Origin: Cloeon dipterum
Lineage: Eukaryota > Arthropoda > Insecta > Ephemeroptera > Baetidae
Length of the DNA: 64,000 nucleotides
Assembly: GCF_949628265.1 (NCBI RefSeq)
Contig: NC_088789.1
Coordinates: 10,532,886-10,596,885 of the forward strand
Reading direction: 5' to 3'
The translations under genes were made by a program, and so were the position numbers. How positions within the stretch are numbered: the stretch's first letter is position 1; every line of letters begins with the position of its first letter. Below, piece by piece: positions 49,880 to 61,100 of the stretch. The notes below the pieces were generated by a model. That model had not been told where the DNA came from and made no database searches. It worked only from the letters and a program-made list of their open reading frames with translations.

Positions 49880-52203
49880 ATGCGCAGCAATGGAGTTAGG
49901 TTCATGCTTGCAGTTTTAGTAGCAGTAAGTGTAAATTTTAATTAATAGCAAATTTTTATGCTGATATTTTACAAGGAAAAACTCAATCATATCCTTTTAA
50001 ATACACGAAATAAAAAACAGACGAATGTAATGTGTATAGAAATTTTCAAAATAATTTAACGTTCTAGTAAAAACTGAAGGGTAAATTTTCCAGGCGGTGC
50101 ATGGTCAGCTTCAAGTTCTCTTTGAAGACGAAGTAGCAGCAATCGCCAAATCGGTGAATGAGCTCGCCGAGAATCCTTCAATTGCAAGAAATGTTCGACA
50201 GCCTCAGATTTTTACCGACCCAATAGAAAATCTACCCAATGGTGCATTACTAAACACAAGAATTCAAAACGATGGTGGGCAGCACCATCACCACCAGGAC
50301 GGTGCACATTCACACACTCATCTGACCAGGCTCGATGTAACCTGTAGCAGCGGCAACATGAGGGTGGAGTTGGAATTCGATGGGCCATACAACGGCATCG
50401 TCTACAGTAAAGGACACGCCGCCAACCGCAGATGCCGGTTAGAATAAATTTTATATATGCATTTTTTTAAAAGCGAAAATAAGAAATTTACTCGCAAGGG
50501 ACTCTTATGATGAATCTTTTGGAATTGCTGAAATTGCAGTATGTATAAGCCTATAAGATATGCAAGTTATTATTTATTTGCAAAATATTTTAAACTCCTT
50601 AACTTGCTGGCTACACACTCAAATAGGAAAATAATTTTTAATGCTGATATTACTTTTCACTTTTAATGCAATTAAAAACTTCGGTTCATTTTTTCTATTT
50701 ACTGCTATTTATAATAAACTCCCTTATACCCACTTTCTTGATATTCACGAATACGCTTTGACTTGCTATCATCTTTGCATTAGATTCATCAATAAAGATA
50801 GTGCAAGAGGATCGTTCAACTTCGTCGTTCCAATAGACTCCTGCGGTCCAGTTGGAGATGAAAGACGTGGTACCGACGAGACAATCCTCGTCTTTCAAAA
50901 CGACGATTCTGTCATAGAAGTCTGGGACGTCGCACGACGAATCCAATGTCCAAAGGTGGAGCGGAAAATCGTTAAAACAATCACTTTCAACCCATTCACT
51001 GTGGGCCGCATCCTTGTCGAGGAAGGCCCAACCCCAAATGAGACCGTCGTTGAGTGCTGGATGGACATCCTGGTCGGCGAAAACCCGTGCCGCGGCAAGA
51101 CAGCAAAAGACAAGGTCAAAATTGGCGACGATATGAGCGCGGTCATCTACGTCAAGGACGGTGGTTCCAACTACGACATCCTGGTCAAGGACTGTTTCGC
51201 CCACGACCAGGCGCAGCTCAGTGGCCGAGACACCACTTCCGTCCAGCTCTCTGACAGCAGCGGCTGTCTCAAGAAGGAAAAGCTGCTGGGACAGTTCCGA
51301 AAATACCCGCAAACATGCTCAGGCGCGGACCTCGTAGCGTACGCTCCCATGAGCGCCTTCAAGTTCGCCGACCGGCCCAGCGTGTACCTGACCTGCGTCG
51401 TTGAACTTTGTCCAGGCCAATGCGACCAGTGCGGCGTCCCCACAAACAGGTCAACCGTGTCCGTGTGCCCTACCGAGCTTCACGGCGTCGATCCGAAGTG
51501 TCCGCCTTTCGTCTGCACGCCTCAACTTGTCGGACGCGACTCTCGGTGTCCGACACCTCCTCCCCCTCCAACAACCGCATTCGTCTGCACTCCCCGCCTA
51601 CGCGGCCGCGACCCTCGATGCCCAACACCACCACCTCCTACCCCCCCTCCAACCCCGGCATTTGTCTGCACTCCACGGCTCGCTGGACGTGATCCTCGGT
51701 GTCCCACGCCAACGCCACCACCCACTACTCCTACTCCCCGAACAACCCCCACTTTCGTCTGCACTCCTCGACTACTTGGGCGCGACCCTCGATGCCCTAC
51801 ACCACCACCACCTACTCCACCTCCAACGGCATTTGTCTGCACGCCTCGGCTCGCTGGACGTGACCCTCGCTGTCCTACGCCTTCTCCACCACCCCCTCCT
51901 CCCCCTCCGGTTACTCCAAAATTTGTCTGCACGCCGGAGTTGAAAGGTAAGGATGCAAACTGCCCGGATGAAAATGAAAGCAACCCTCCGCCGACAACGC
52001 GGCTTAACTGTGAGTTGAACCCCTCGGACCCGAGGTGTAAGAGCCACCCCTTCCACGTCCGTCTACCTGGCAAAGGAAGTAGAAGACGACCCACTGGCTC
52101 CCTCCCGAAATCGTTCATTCCTGCACCTTCTGCCAGAAGAAGGCGCGACGTCAGGAAGAACATTGTCATCACTGGAATTAGTTCAGGATTTAAATATGCT
52201 TGA
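49880..52203 (+). CDS. Secreted ZP-domain protein A with C-x10-C module array
   Basis: Three coding exons (49880-49924, 50094-50437 and 50784-52203) follow a noncoding first exon and encode 602 residues. A signal peptide of about 20 residues (MRSNGVRFMLAVLVAAVHGQ) precedes a helical linker and a His-rich stretch (QHHHHQDGAHSHTH). A ZP-type domain from about residue 95 (LDVTCSSGNMRVELEFDGPY) to about 342 (CVVELCPGQCDQC) matches cuticlin-like arthropod ZP proteins. The tail (51462-51966) has seven modules of the type CTPxLxGRDPRCP separated by proline-rich linkers, then a basic region with ARRRRDV, a furin-type site, leaving about 20 residues (NIVITGISSG). No transmembrane segment follows. The family suggests polymerisation in cuticle or another apical matrix. 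AATAAA is at 52317. Confidence 0.9.
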
Positions 52204-52316
52204 AATATGTGACAAATTCTGCGCCTGACTCCCCACGCCGTTTTTTTCTTTCTTTTTTTTATCAAGCTGTGCGCAGTTAGTAGTGATTTCAAAATGCCTG
52301 CTACATGTAACATGAA

Positions 52317-52322
52317 AATAAA
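52317..52322 (+). terminator. ZP gene A poly(A) signal
   Basis: AATAAA 114 nt after the stop codon. Confidence 0.6.
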
Positions 52323-52329
52323 ATATTTA

Positions 52330-53550
52330 AAATCATCAAAATTAAGCGTCTTTTATGTTTGATAGTTTCCTGCAGCAAAATCTATAACATGATCTAAATT
52401 CGTGAATTTATTTCTTTCTAGCCTTGCAAATTTAAAATTTGGATTTTATTTAATATAGCCGTGGTTTCTTGAAAATAATTTGATTAATATCACTGCAATC
52501 GACATTGGTGGGTTTCACTTTATGTTACTTTATTTTGAAAGTAAATATTATGATCACCATATATGCGAATATTTGAGCCTAGCAAATATCAGCAAAAAAT
52601 CTTTTCATCTACACTTCCCTCTAAACATCAGAGAGAGAAGCAAGAAGCTACACCTGTATGACAAGAGCCCTCCTTTATGTTTCAATAAGAGGTGCACCTT
52701 TTCACATTGCGCTGCGCCAGCGTGATCGTGCTTGTGAAGTGGCAATACATGCTAATTGTCAATGTTAGGTAATAATTGTTTGATTAAACTAATTACTAAC
52801 CACAAAAATCCAGCAGTGTCATTACTTTCAAATTTCACCGGCGGCATTATGCGAAAAGTGATTGGCAAAGATTTGTTTGACGGATGACAGGTACATGGAC
52901 CTTGTGAGGGAAAATGCCGAATTTTGCAATTTATGGGCGCGAGCCGGTCGACCTCGGTTGCTATTTATTGAGTCTTTTTGTGAACTATTCTAAGCGAATT
53001 CCTCAAGTGCCATCCATTATCGCTTTTGTGTAAAAGCCCACGCACACGGAGTTAGCTGACAGTGAGGTAGACGCTAAAAATGCAAAAGCTTCTTCCTCAC
53101 TGTCGGTGAATTCATCAATACAACTTGAACATTTGTTTTTAGTCATGATTTTAACAATCGCCTAATTCATGAAAAGAGCATTATAGAAAATCTAAAATTG
53201 AAACTTTTGTTTCTCGCATTTATATTTAGTGGAATAAGTTATTCTTAATTTTCCATCAGTTTCCAAGAACCAAGTGTTCTCGCAATATTTCTTACTGCAC
53301 CTTGACGTTTACAGAGAACCATAACATTGACGTAAACTTTCATCTCATCATCAACGCAGCATTATGCTGTTCTAATGAAAATACTTGGAAACAAAAATAA
53401 TTATGAAATTCGTTGCCCACTGCTGATAAATATTTGTAGGTATATTTTTCCCTCTAAGACATATGTGTGGTCATCGTCTAATGTAGGCTGTGCCTTTTGA
53501 GCTGAGTGGGTTGTTGCTCAACGAACTGCAGGATGCGAAGATCGGTCGAC
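52330..53550. other. Spacer between the tandem ZP genes
   Basis: About 1.2 kb, AT-rich, without coding exons. A short hairpin lies at 53056-53105 (CTGACAGTGAGG paired with CCTCACTGTCGG). The distal end is the promoter of ZP gene B. Confidence 0.55.
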
Positions 53551-53554
53551 CAGC

Positions 53555-53663
53555 GGTCCTCCCTCCCGCTAAAGAGAAGATTCTGACCATGCAAACGGCG
53601 GTCCGAGTTGCATCTCCCCGCCCCAGGTATAAAATCGCGCTTCGCACGCTTTTTGTCTTCAGT
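53555..53663 (+). promoter_or_regulatory. Promoter of ZP gene B
   Basis: TATAAAA at 53628-53634 in CAGGTATAAAATCGC, the same context as ZP gene A, with GGTCCTCCCTCC at 53555-53566. TTCAGT at 53658-53663 fits an arthropod initiator with +1 about 33 nt after the TATA start. Noncoding exon 1 ends at the donor near 53727. Confidence 0.8.
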
Positions 53664-54078
53664 GCCAATTTTGTCTGTTCTTGTGAATTTTGTGCTCCCA
53701 CTTAACATATTGGATTATTTTACTTTTGTAAGTACATATTGCTCTTTTGCTTTCATTCAGCCAAACAATTGAATCTTTGTTTCATTATAATGACAAAGAA
53801 AATTGAGAAGCTTAGAAGATTTCAGCAGTAAATGATCTTTTTTAATTGTTTTATTTTCAAACGCTGGTCTTAAAAGCTCTGGAGCACACTAAAGGTATAT
53901 GTATGTATATTTTTTTTCATATGCAAAAAAATTCTTAAAGCGGTAATGCGGGGACAATAATATGCTGAAATAGCATAGAGATATTACAAAGCTTTGAATG
54001 AAATTATTGACAAATTATTTCAAATGATTTTATATTTCAAAGCGCACGCTGGTTCAAACAGAGTTTGAGATTTTACTG

Positions 54079-54099
54079 CAATATATATATATATATATG
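54079..54099. repeat. AT microsatellite
   Basis: A run of about ten TA dinucleotides ends some 20 nt before the acceptor of the ZP gene B start-codon exon. Confidence 0.9.
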
Positions 54100-54138
54100 T
54101 CCAACATTTTTCGCTTTCAGACAAGACTGACTGCCAAA

Positions 54139-57100
54139 ATGAGGCGTCTCTTCTTAGTCGTGTTCGCATTTTACTCATTCAATGTAAGTATTTAACTGCG
54201 TCAATGCTATTTTTATAACCTACTAAGAATCAATTATTTACAATCTCTTTGTGGTCATGCAAAGATTAAAACCAAATTGCACGTGTAAGGTCGATTATAA
54301 GCGTTTTATGCGCGAAACACTTTGCGTTGTTTGTGTTTGAGGTTCCTATGTATCACCGCCAATTTAGGTTAGTCCTGCAATTAATTCATTCCCATAGACG
54401 CATCTGCGTAAGTTTGCTCGAGGCGGCGAGCAGGTTGCATAACCCCCGAATCTAGGCTTTTGTGTTGACGCTGCCGCCGCGTCTGTGCTTGCTCATTTAT
54501 TGTGCATGGGTGCAGCCTAATGACTCTTTAGGACCGGTTGCGAGGTGATATATCGCTACATTAGACGTACAGTGAAGCATTTTAGAGACTGGATTACCTT
54601 CTTCGGGACAGGTGTTTACTTTTTTGTCACGCAATATAAATGAAGAGGATTAAAACTTGAAGGGAGTGTATTAAATATTTTTGTGGAAAGTATGAAATTG
54701 CACTGTCTCACTTGTACCTTACAAGAATTAAACAAGCCATATTTGGTGCACGAGAAAATTACAAGATGCTGATGATATAACACTTTATAGGGGGTACAAA
54801 AGGTTTTTAGAACACGTTTTAACTTAAATTTTATTTTGAAAATTTTCAGCTCCTTTCCAGTTTACCGCCGTATACTATATCAATCCGACACTAAAATATT
54901 TCCCAAAAAATCTCACAATTGTGTCACGACTTAACAGCTTGCCATGTCCTTTTATCAAACTTACCGAACATAAATCATGAGCCTATTGACCTAGAAGGTC
55001 CCATATACGCCTTGCATTAGAAGTTGAAAGCGTATTTGCATAAATTATTGTGTTACTGCTCAAGCATTGAAAAGTCATCACATAGAAAATGAGCATTAAA
55101 ATCGCATAAAACTCTCACTTACACACAGCTTTTCTAATTCGCAGGCGGTCCAAGGACAGATCGATGTCCTATACCAAGATGAGGTGGAAGCTCTTGCCAA
55201 AGAGCTAAACCAGCTCTCTGTAGGTGCCGCCAGCAATGCCAGAGCGGCCCGCCAGCAAGGGTATTCCTATAAAGCACCAGTAAATCCGTTGCCGCAGCCC
55301 TCTAGCAACAATGCGTTGAGTAGACGGCCAGAGCCGGAACATCACCACCACGACGATCACCATGGAGAGCACTCGCACACCCATCTCACTAGATTGGACG
55401 TGACGTGCGACAACAGCGGCATGAGAGTGGAGCTCGAATTTGATGGACCTTACAATGGGGTCATTTACAGCAAAGGACATTTCAAAGACCGACGATGCCG
55501 GTGAGTGTACAATTAAATCGTTAACCAGGATTATTGTCGTGGTAGGTTGGCTGAGAAAAAAAATAAAATTATCTTATTATTTTATGAAACAATTTCAATA
55601 TCTTTTCTCCAAATACGAAAAAAACTTGTTCACCCACAAGTTGCTTACAAAAGGCGTTATTTCATATTTAAACATGTTGAGCGTGGCGTAACGGCGTAAC
55701 TGGAAATAGCATGAGTTGCGGTTTTTAATCTATAGTTACAAAAAAGTACACATTTAGCATTGACACATATCATAAAAATTATTTCCCACCAAACTGGATG
55801 AGAAAATAAAAAAATTCTAAGAAAATCAGCTAATTTAATCAACTGTCTATTTTAATTTAAATAAACAACATTGGATTTGTATTTGCTAGGTACGTGAATA
55901 AAGACAGCGCAAGAGGCGACTTTAGCTTTGTCGTCCCGATGGACTCCTGCGGGACCGTTGGTGACGATAGACGCGACGACCACGAAACCATCCTCATTTT
56001 CCAGAACGAGGAATCCGTGCAGGAAATTTGGGATTCGGCTAAACGTCTCCGCTGCCCAACGGTGGAGCGCAAGAAAATTATCAAAACAGTTTCGTTCAAT
56101 CCATTCACCGTGGCACGGCTCGAAATTGAAGATCAACCGATTCGAAAAGCCGCTGAAACCAACATCGAGTGCTGGATGGACATCCAAGTGGGCGACAACC
56201 CCTGCGGCAAGGCCGTCAAGGACAGAGTAAAAATCGGTGACCAACTGAGTGCGGTCATTTATATCAAGGATGGCGGCGCGCAATACGACATTCTGGTGAA
56301 GGATTGCTTCGCACACGATAACGAGGATCTGAAAGGCCGCAACACGTCGTCTGTGCAGCTCTCCGACACCCGAGGATGCCCGAAAAAAGAGAAGCTGATG
56401 GGCCTATTTAGAAAGAGTGAGCAAACGTGCTCCTCAGGGGCGGACATTGTCGCTTTTGCGCCGATCAGCGCCTTCAAATTCGCCGACCGGCCGGATGTCT
56501 TTCTCACCTGCATCGTGGAGCTGTGCCCGGGCGGCTGCGACCAGTGTGTGGCTTCCTCGACCATCACCAACGTCATTAAGGAGCCGCCTTTCAAGTGCAC
56601 GCCGAGGCTCGTGGGGGTCGATCCCAGGTGTCCGGCCCCCACAACACAGCGGACGACTACTCCGTTCCGCTGCACCCCCGAAAAAATTGGCAGGGACCGT
56701 CGTTGCCCCGCACCGACCACCACTGAACGCATCACGACGCCTTTTGTCTGCACTCCTGAGAGGATTGGACGTGACCGTCGTTGCCCAGCACCACCCACCG
56801 AGCGGCCCACAACAACCGAATTCATATGCACCCCTGAAAGGATTGGAAGAGATAGCCGCTGCCCAGCACCAACCACCGAGCGGACGACCACACCATTTTC
56901 ATGCACCCCTGAGAGGATCGGAAGGGACCGCCGGTGTCCTGCTCCCCGCACGACCACGCAAAGAACAACCACTACTAGGTTTGTCTGCACTCCTGACCTG
57001 ATTGGCAGGGACGCCAGGTGTCCAGCTCCCACGACTCAGCGGACAACCACCCAGTTCGTGTGCACCCCTGACTTGATTGGCTTTGACGCCAGGTGTCCGG

Positions 57101-57594
57101 CTCCACCCACCACCACCCAAAGGACGACTACTCAATTTGTCTGCACTCCAGCCCTTCGAGGAAGAGATCCGAGGTGCCCGGCTCCGACCACCACAACTAA
57201 GTTCAGATGCACCGAAGATCTTATTGGCGTAGACGTCAGGTGTCCGTCTCCCACAACCGTGGCCCCCACCACCCCAAGGTTTTTCTGCACTCCAGAGCTG
57301 GAAGGAAAGGACGCCAGGTGTCCAGCAACTGGAGCGTCCTTTGAGCGCAATCCTGCAAGGAAGGGCATCTGCGAGTTCAACCCCACGGCCCCAGGGTGCG
57401 GGCTGAGCACGGAGGGATTGCAGAATCACGCTTTCCACAAGTGGCAAGCGGTCACTGGTAGAGGAACTCGGAGGAGACCAGATGGCTCGCGTCCCAATTT
57501 CGCGCCTCCATCGCCAAACCCTGCCAGGAGAAGGCGCGATGTCAGCAGGAATATCGTTATCACAGGTGTCACCTCCGGCTATCATTATAACTGA
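54139..57594 (+). CDS. Secreted ZP-domain protein B with C-x10-C module array
   Basis: Tandem paralogue of ZP gene A with the same exon phases: 54139-54183, 55145-55500 and 55890-57594, encoding 701 residues. The signal peptide is MRRLFLVVFAFYSFNAVQGQ. A His-rich stretch (HHHHDDHHGEHSHTH) precedes the ZP domain, from about residue 99 (LDVTCDNSGMRVELEFDGPY) to CIVELCPGGCDQC. The tail (56587-57329) has ten modules of the type CTPERIGRDRRCP, joined by threonine-rich linkers such as APTTERTTTPF, probable O-glycosylation sites. The end repeats the paralogue: ARRRRDVSRNIVITGVTSGY, a furin-type site followed by a short conserved tail with no membrane anchor. The second intron is 961 nt versus 169 nt in gene A. 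A role in cuticle or apical matrix is inferred from the family. Confidence 0.9.
54184..55144 (+). other. Long second intron of ZP gene B
   Basis: 961 nt between the signal-peptide exon and the next coding exon, phase 0. No ORF. A GC-richer stretch at about 54400-54560 could be regulatory, but no specific motif stands out. Confidence 0.6.
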
Positions 57595-57677
57595 AATTAA
57601 ATGGCGATGATTGAGCAGTCAGCATTGTAATAATCGACTTGTTCCTTCACTGATCTATAGTTTCAAAGAGTAGTGTA

Positions 57678-57683
57678 AATAAA
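57678..57683 (+). terminator. ZP gene B poly(A) signal
   Basis: AATAAA 84 nt after the stop codon, about 25 nt from a minus-strand AATAAA that would serve HPS5. Confidence 0.6.
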
Positions 57684-57707
57684 ATTTCAACAGCTCCGAT
57701 TTAGCTT

Positions 57708-57713
57708 TTTATT
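57708..57713 (-). terminator. Candidate HPS5 poly(A) signal
   Basis: TTTATT on plus (AATAAA on minus), about 400 nt past the HPS5 stop codon. Confidence 0.35.
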
Positions 57714-58109
57714 TTGCAAAAATTACATTTAAGTCCAATAAACTTTTCAAAATGTGCAGAAAATAATAATCACAATGCCTTTCCTCTGGTACGAAACAAA
57801 GGGATATATTTCACTCTAGGCTTGAATTAAAAATAATTAGCTTCCATTCTCAATATGACCCATCTAATATATAGGCTCTACAAAAATAGAAATGCTTGGT
57901 TCACAAGGGGATTGTGGGATAAAGACCTCTAAAATGATTAAAAGTAAATTTCAGGGTGTTTACAAGAGTTGATTGAAATAAGGATTATTGCATCACAAGC
58001 TTTCAGGCGTGACTTGATTTGGCCATGTTAGCAAATGTTGGCTGAGCGTGGTGATTTCAGCAGGAAAATTGCACGTGATTAAGGAACAACTCACAATCAG
58101 TAAATCAAA

Positions 58110-61100
58110 CTATTCTTTAGCCTTGCACTGCATACATACAGTTGGGGCGTCGCTAAGACAAGCGACGTGGAATGCATGAGAGCAAGGAAATATCCGGACT
58201 CCACTGTTCCTGAGAAGAACGTCGTCTGCGAATGGAAGAGAGCATCGAGGGCAATTCTGGTCCCAGAGGTGGACCTTTATTCCCCAGTGGTGATCGGAAG
58301 AGGCAGCAGGGGGCATGAATTGGGTTGGAAGCACCCCTTGCAGTGCTAGATCCTTGGTTAAGGCCTCAATTACTTTGCCACCAACCTACAAAACATTGAT
58401 ATCTATTTTCATTGTTGTTTATTATTCATGATTCAAGTTTTCATGGAAAATCCACATTGCATGATTCAACGTTTTGTAAAAAATGTGGTATTATTATTCA
58501 CTTTCATTTATTAGTATTTTATTTTATTTTAAGTGAGAACTTAAATAAAATAAAAATGTTATGGTTTTAAGCTACAGAAGTTAATGTTAAATATCACAAG
58601 CTGGTGTGCCATCCTAAATTGGAATTAAAAATGAAAACCAAGTTTTAACACACCTCATTGGAGAAAAGCTGGCTTGGCTCTGTACTCTTCTGCATCAAAT
58701 TCACAGCCTTCTTTGCTTTTGATGGCGCATCAGACAACAGACTAGCAAATATGCAAGATTGGAAGAAGCTGAAAATGAATTTTATCAGTATCAATGCAGT
58801 ACAATTTTTGGAAAAACTCAAACCTCTTCTTTAGCAGGCCAGTCTGTCCTTGAGGAGTGCATCGTTCAAGTACATTTATGGCCTGGTCTGGTCCAATAGC
58901 CTTAATAGCTGTTTGTCCCAGGTAAGTCCAATCCAAAGATTTCTTCTTCCAGTTCAAGTTCAGTCCACAGTTGAAACACCCATTTGACTCGTCAAGGCGT
59001 TTTCGTATATTCATCAAATTTTCAAACAGTTGTACATCTAATTGGGGTAAAAATTCGTCCAGTATCTCTTGATCGTCTAACTGCAGGATGAGGGGCATAA
59101 TGTCATTGAGTTTGCTGCCACGGTCCAGTTTGAAATACAGAAAATCTTTCCACTGGCCAAGCTTTGAAAGTGTACTTAGAAACTGCTCTGGGTTTGTTTT
59201 TATCAAATGCCGCATGAGCATGTCACCAACAACGGTAAACTGGAGAGGATACTTTCTCATACTTCCTGGCAGAGGAAATCCGCAAACGCAGGCTGACTCC
59301 GCCTGGACCAAGTTTAAGTTGACATAAGCTTCAAGCGCCAGTTTGTAAACATGCACATCCTCGAAACAGTCTTCACTGATTGACTTTTTGGTTAGGACCG
59401 ACAACAATATATTTTGGCAGTATCGTTGTATATTCTGACTAGCGTTGCCCGCCGTGATCTTGTGCTGCTGCAGCTTCAACACCACGTAGCAAAAGTCCCT
59501 TAACGTGACGTGCTCTCCTATTGACAGGCAAATGTCGATGCCTTCGTTGCTTGACACCCGGAGAAGAAGATACATGACATCCAGCAGCCGGGGTAGGGGA
59601 CAGGACTTGTCAGTGATGGCCTGCCGGATGTTGTCTCTGGACTCGGATGTGATGAATTTGAGTACTTGATTTTGGAATGCGTTTAAAACAGAGCACCAGC
59701 TCATGAAGTAGCATGGCACGTCTAGACTTTGCAGATCTTGCAATATTGTTTCCTCGTCCAAAACTTCTCCGTAAGCTGATATCAGTTGGCTCAACTGAGT
59801 GTCAAGCAGAAGGTCTTGATCTGAATGGGTGGATTTGAACATGTCAGGATAGTCCCGATCTGGTTGCAAGGTCGGTGTTGAAGGCAACAGGTTTAAAACA
59901 AACTTGCTTTCAAATGCTTTATGGAGAGAATTTTTCACGGCCTCCAGTTCTGAAAGTTGCAGAAAGGACTTGAAGGGGAACATGTTAAAATTAAAATTTC
60001 CAAAGTGAATTTTAAAACAGACGTCACAGCTGCGCAAAATTTGCTCGAAATTCCCACTTCTGATTGAGTCTCTCAGATCGATTATGTGCGGGATGTCTGA
60101 CTCACAAATAATTTGCCTTTCATTCTTTCCGTTTGTTTTTACAATTTCGAGGCTGTCAAAGTCTTCCTCGTTCTGCTCAGTCTCCTTCTTTGCCCCATTT
60201 GTCTTGACTCCTACATCTAAAAGGGGAACTTCGTGACTAAAATATTTCATTTTGCCCTCGAATGCCATCCACTGCTTCTTAATTTTGCTGGAAAGGATTG
60301 TCGTCAAATCTTGGAGAGCTGCTCTTGCCTCTGGCGAGGTCATCACAGAAAAGGGAGACTCATGTCCACACACATCCTCGTAAGTCAGCAATTTGTTTTC
60401 AGCGTTCACTGGGAGAGATTGAGAGCTGCTGTTTCTGGGCAACTCATTGCTTTTAGCTTGGGTCGTTGGTTTCCTTTTCGGAGAGGCGCTCAGGGACCGC
60501 GATCTTTCTGACGCTTTCCTTGATCTACTGCCAGAAAGAGACCTCAAAATGCGGAAACTTTTACCCTCCTCATCGCTGTCAAGGGTACTTCCAATTTTGT
60601 ATATTCCATTTTTCATTTTCTGTCCTCTTGATCGCTTTGATGGCAGGAACTTGAGGATTTCAGAGGTGAGTGGCAAAATGCTCAGTCGCAATTCCGAGTG
60701 ATCAGAAAGCTTGTCGGCCAAATCAGAAATAAAATGCAACTTTCTGGCTGATGGCACGATTTTCATTAAATGCTCCAAATAGCTGCGGCAAAGCTGGGCG
60801 CAAATTGGGTACTCCTTCTTGAAATACAACTTGATGATGCATTTTTCGACAGGCTGAAAGTTGAGGGCGTGCATTTCACCAGATTTGAGCCAAACGTAGA
60901 TCGAGTCTTCCCACACTTGTGCGTCCAATATGTTTGTAAATGAATTGTTCCACAGGACAACTAGAGAGCTATATGGATCAAAAATGTACAGCCCGTCTTG
61001 TTGATAAGTGAACAAAAACTTATCCGCAATGGCGTGTAATTTGGGAAAGTTAAAGCCACTTTTGAGCGCGGGCGTTGGCTCCGTCTTGATATTGGCCAGT

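Noticed and set aside
51522..52313. 263-codon minus-strand ORF rich in Gly and Val
   Set aside because: Antisense of the Pro-rich module array of ZP gene A. The same effect appears at 56259-57585 in gene B.
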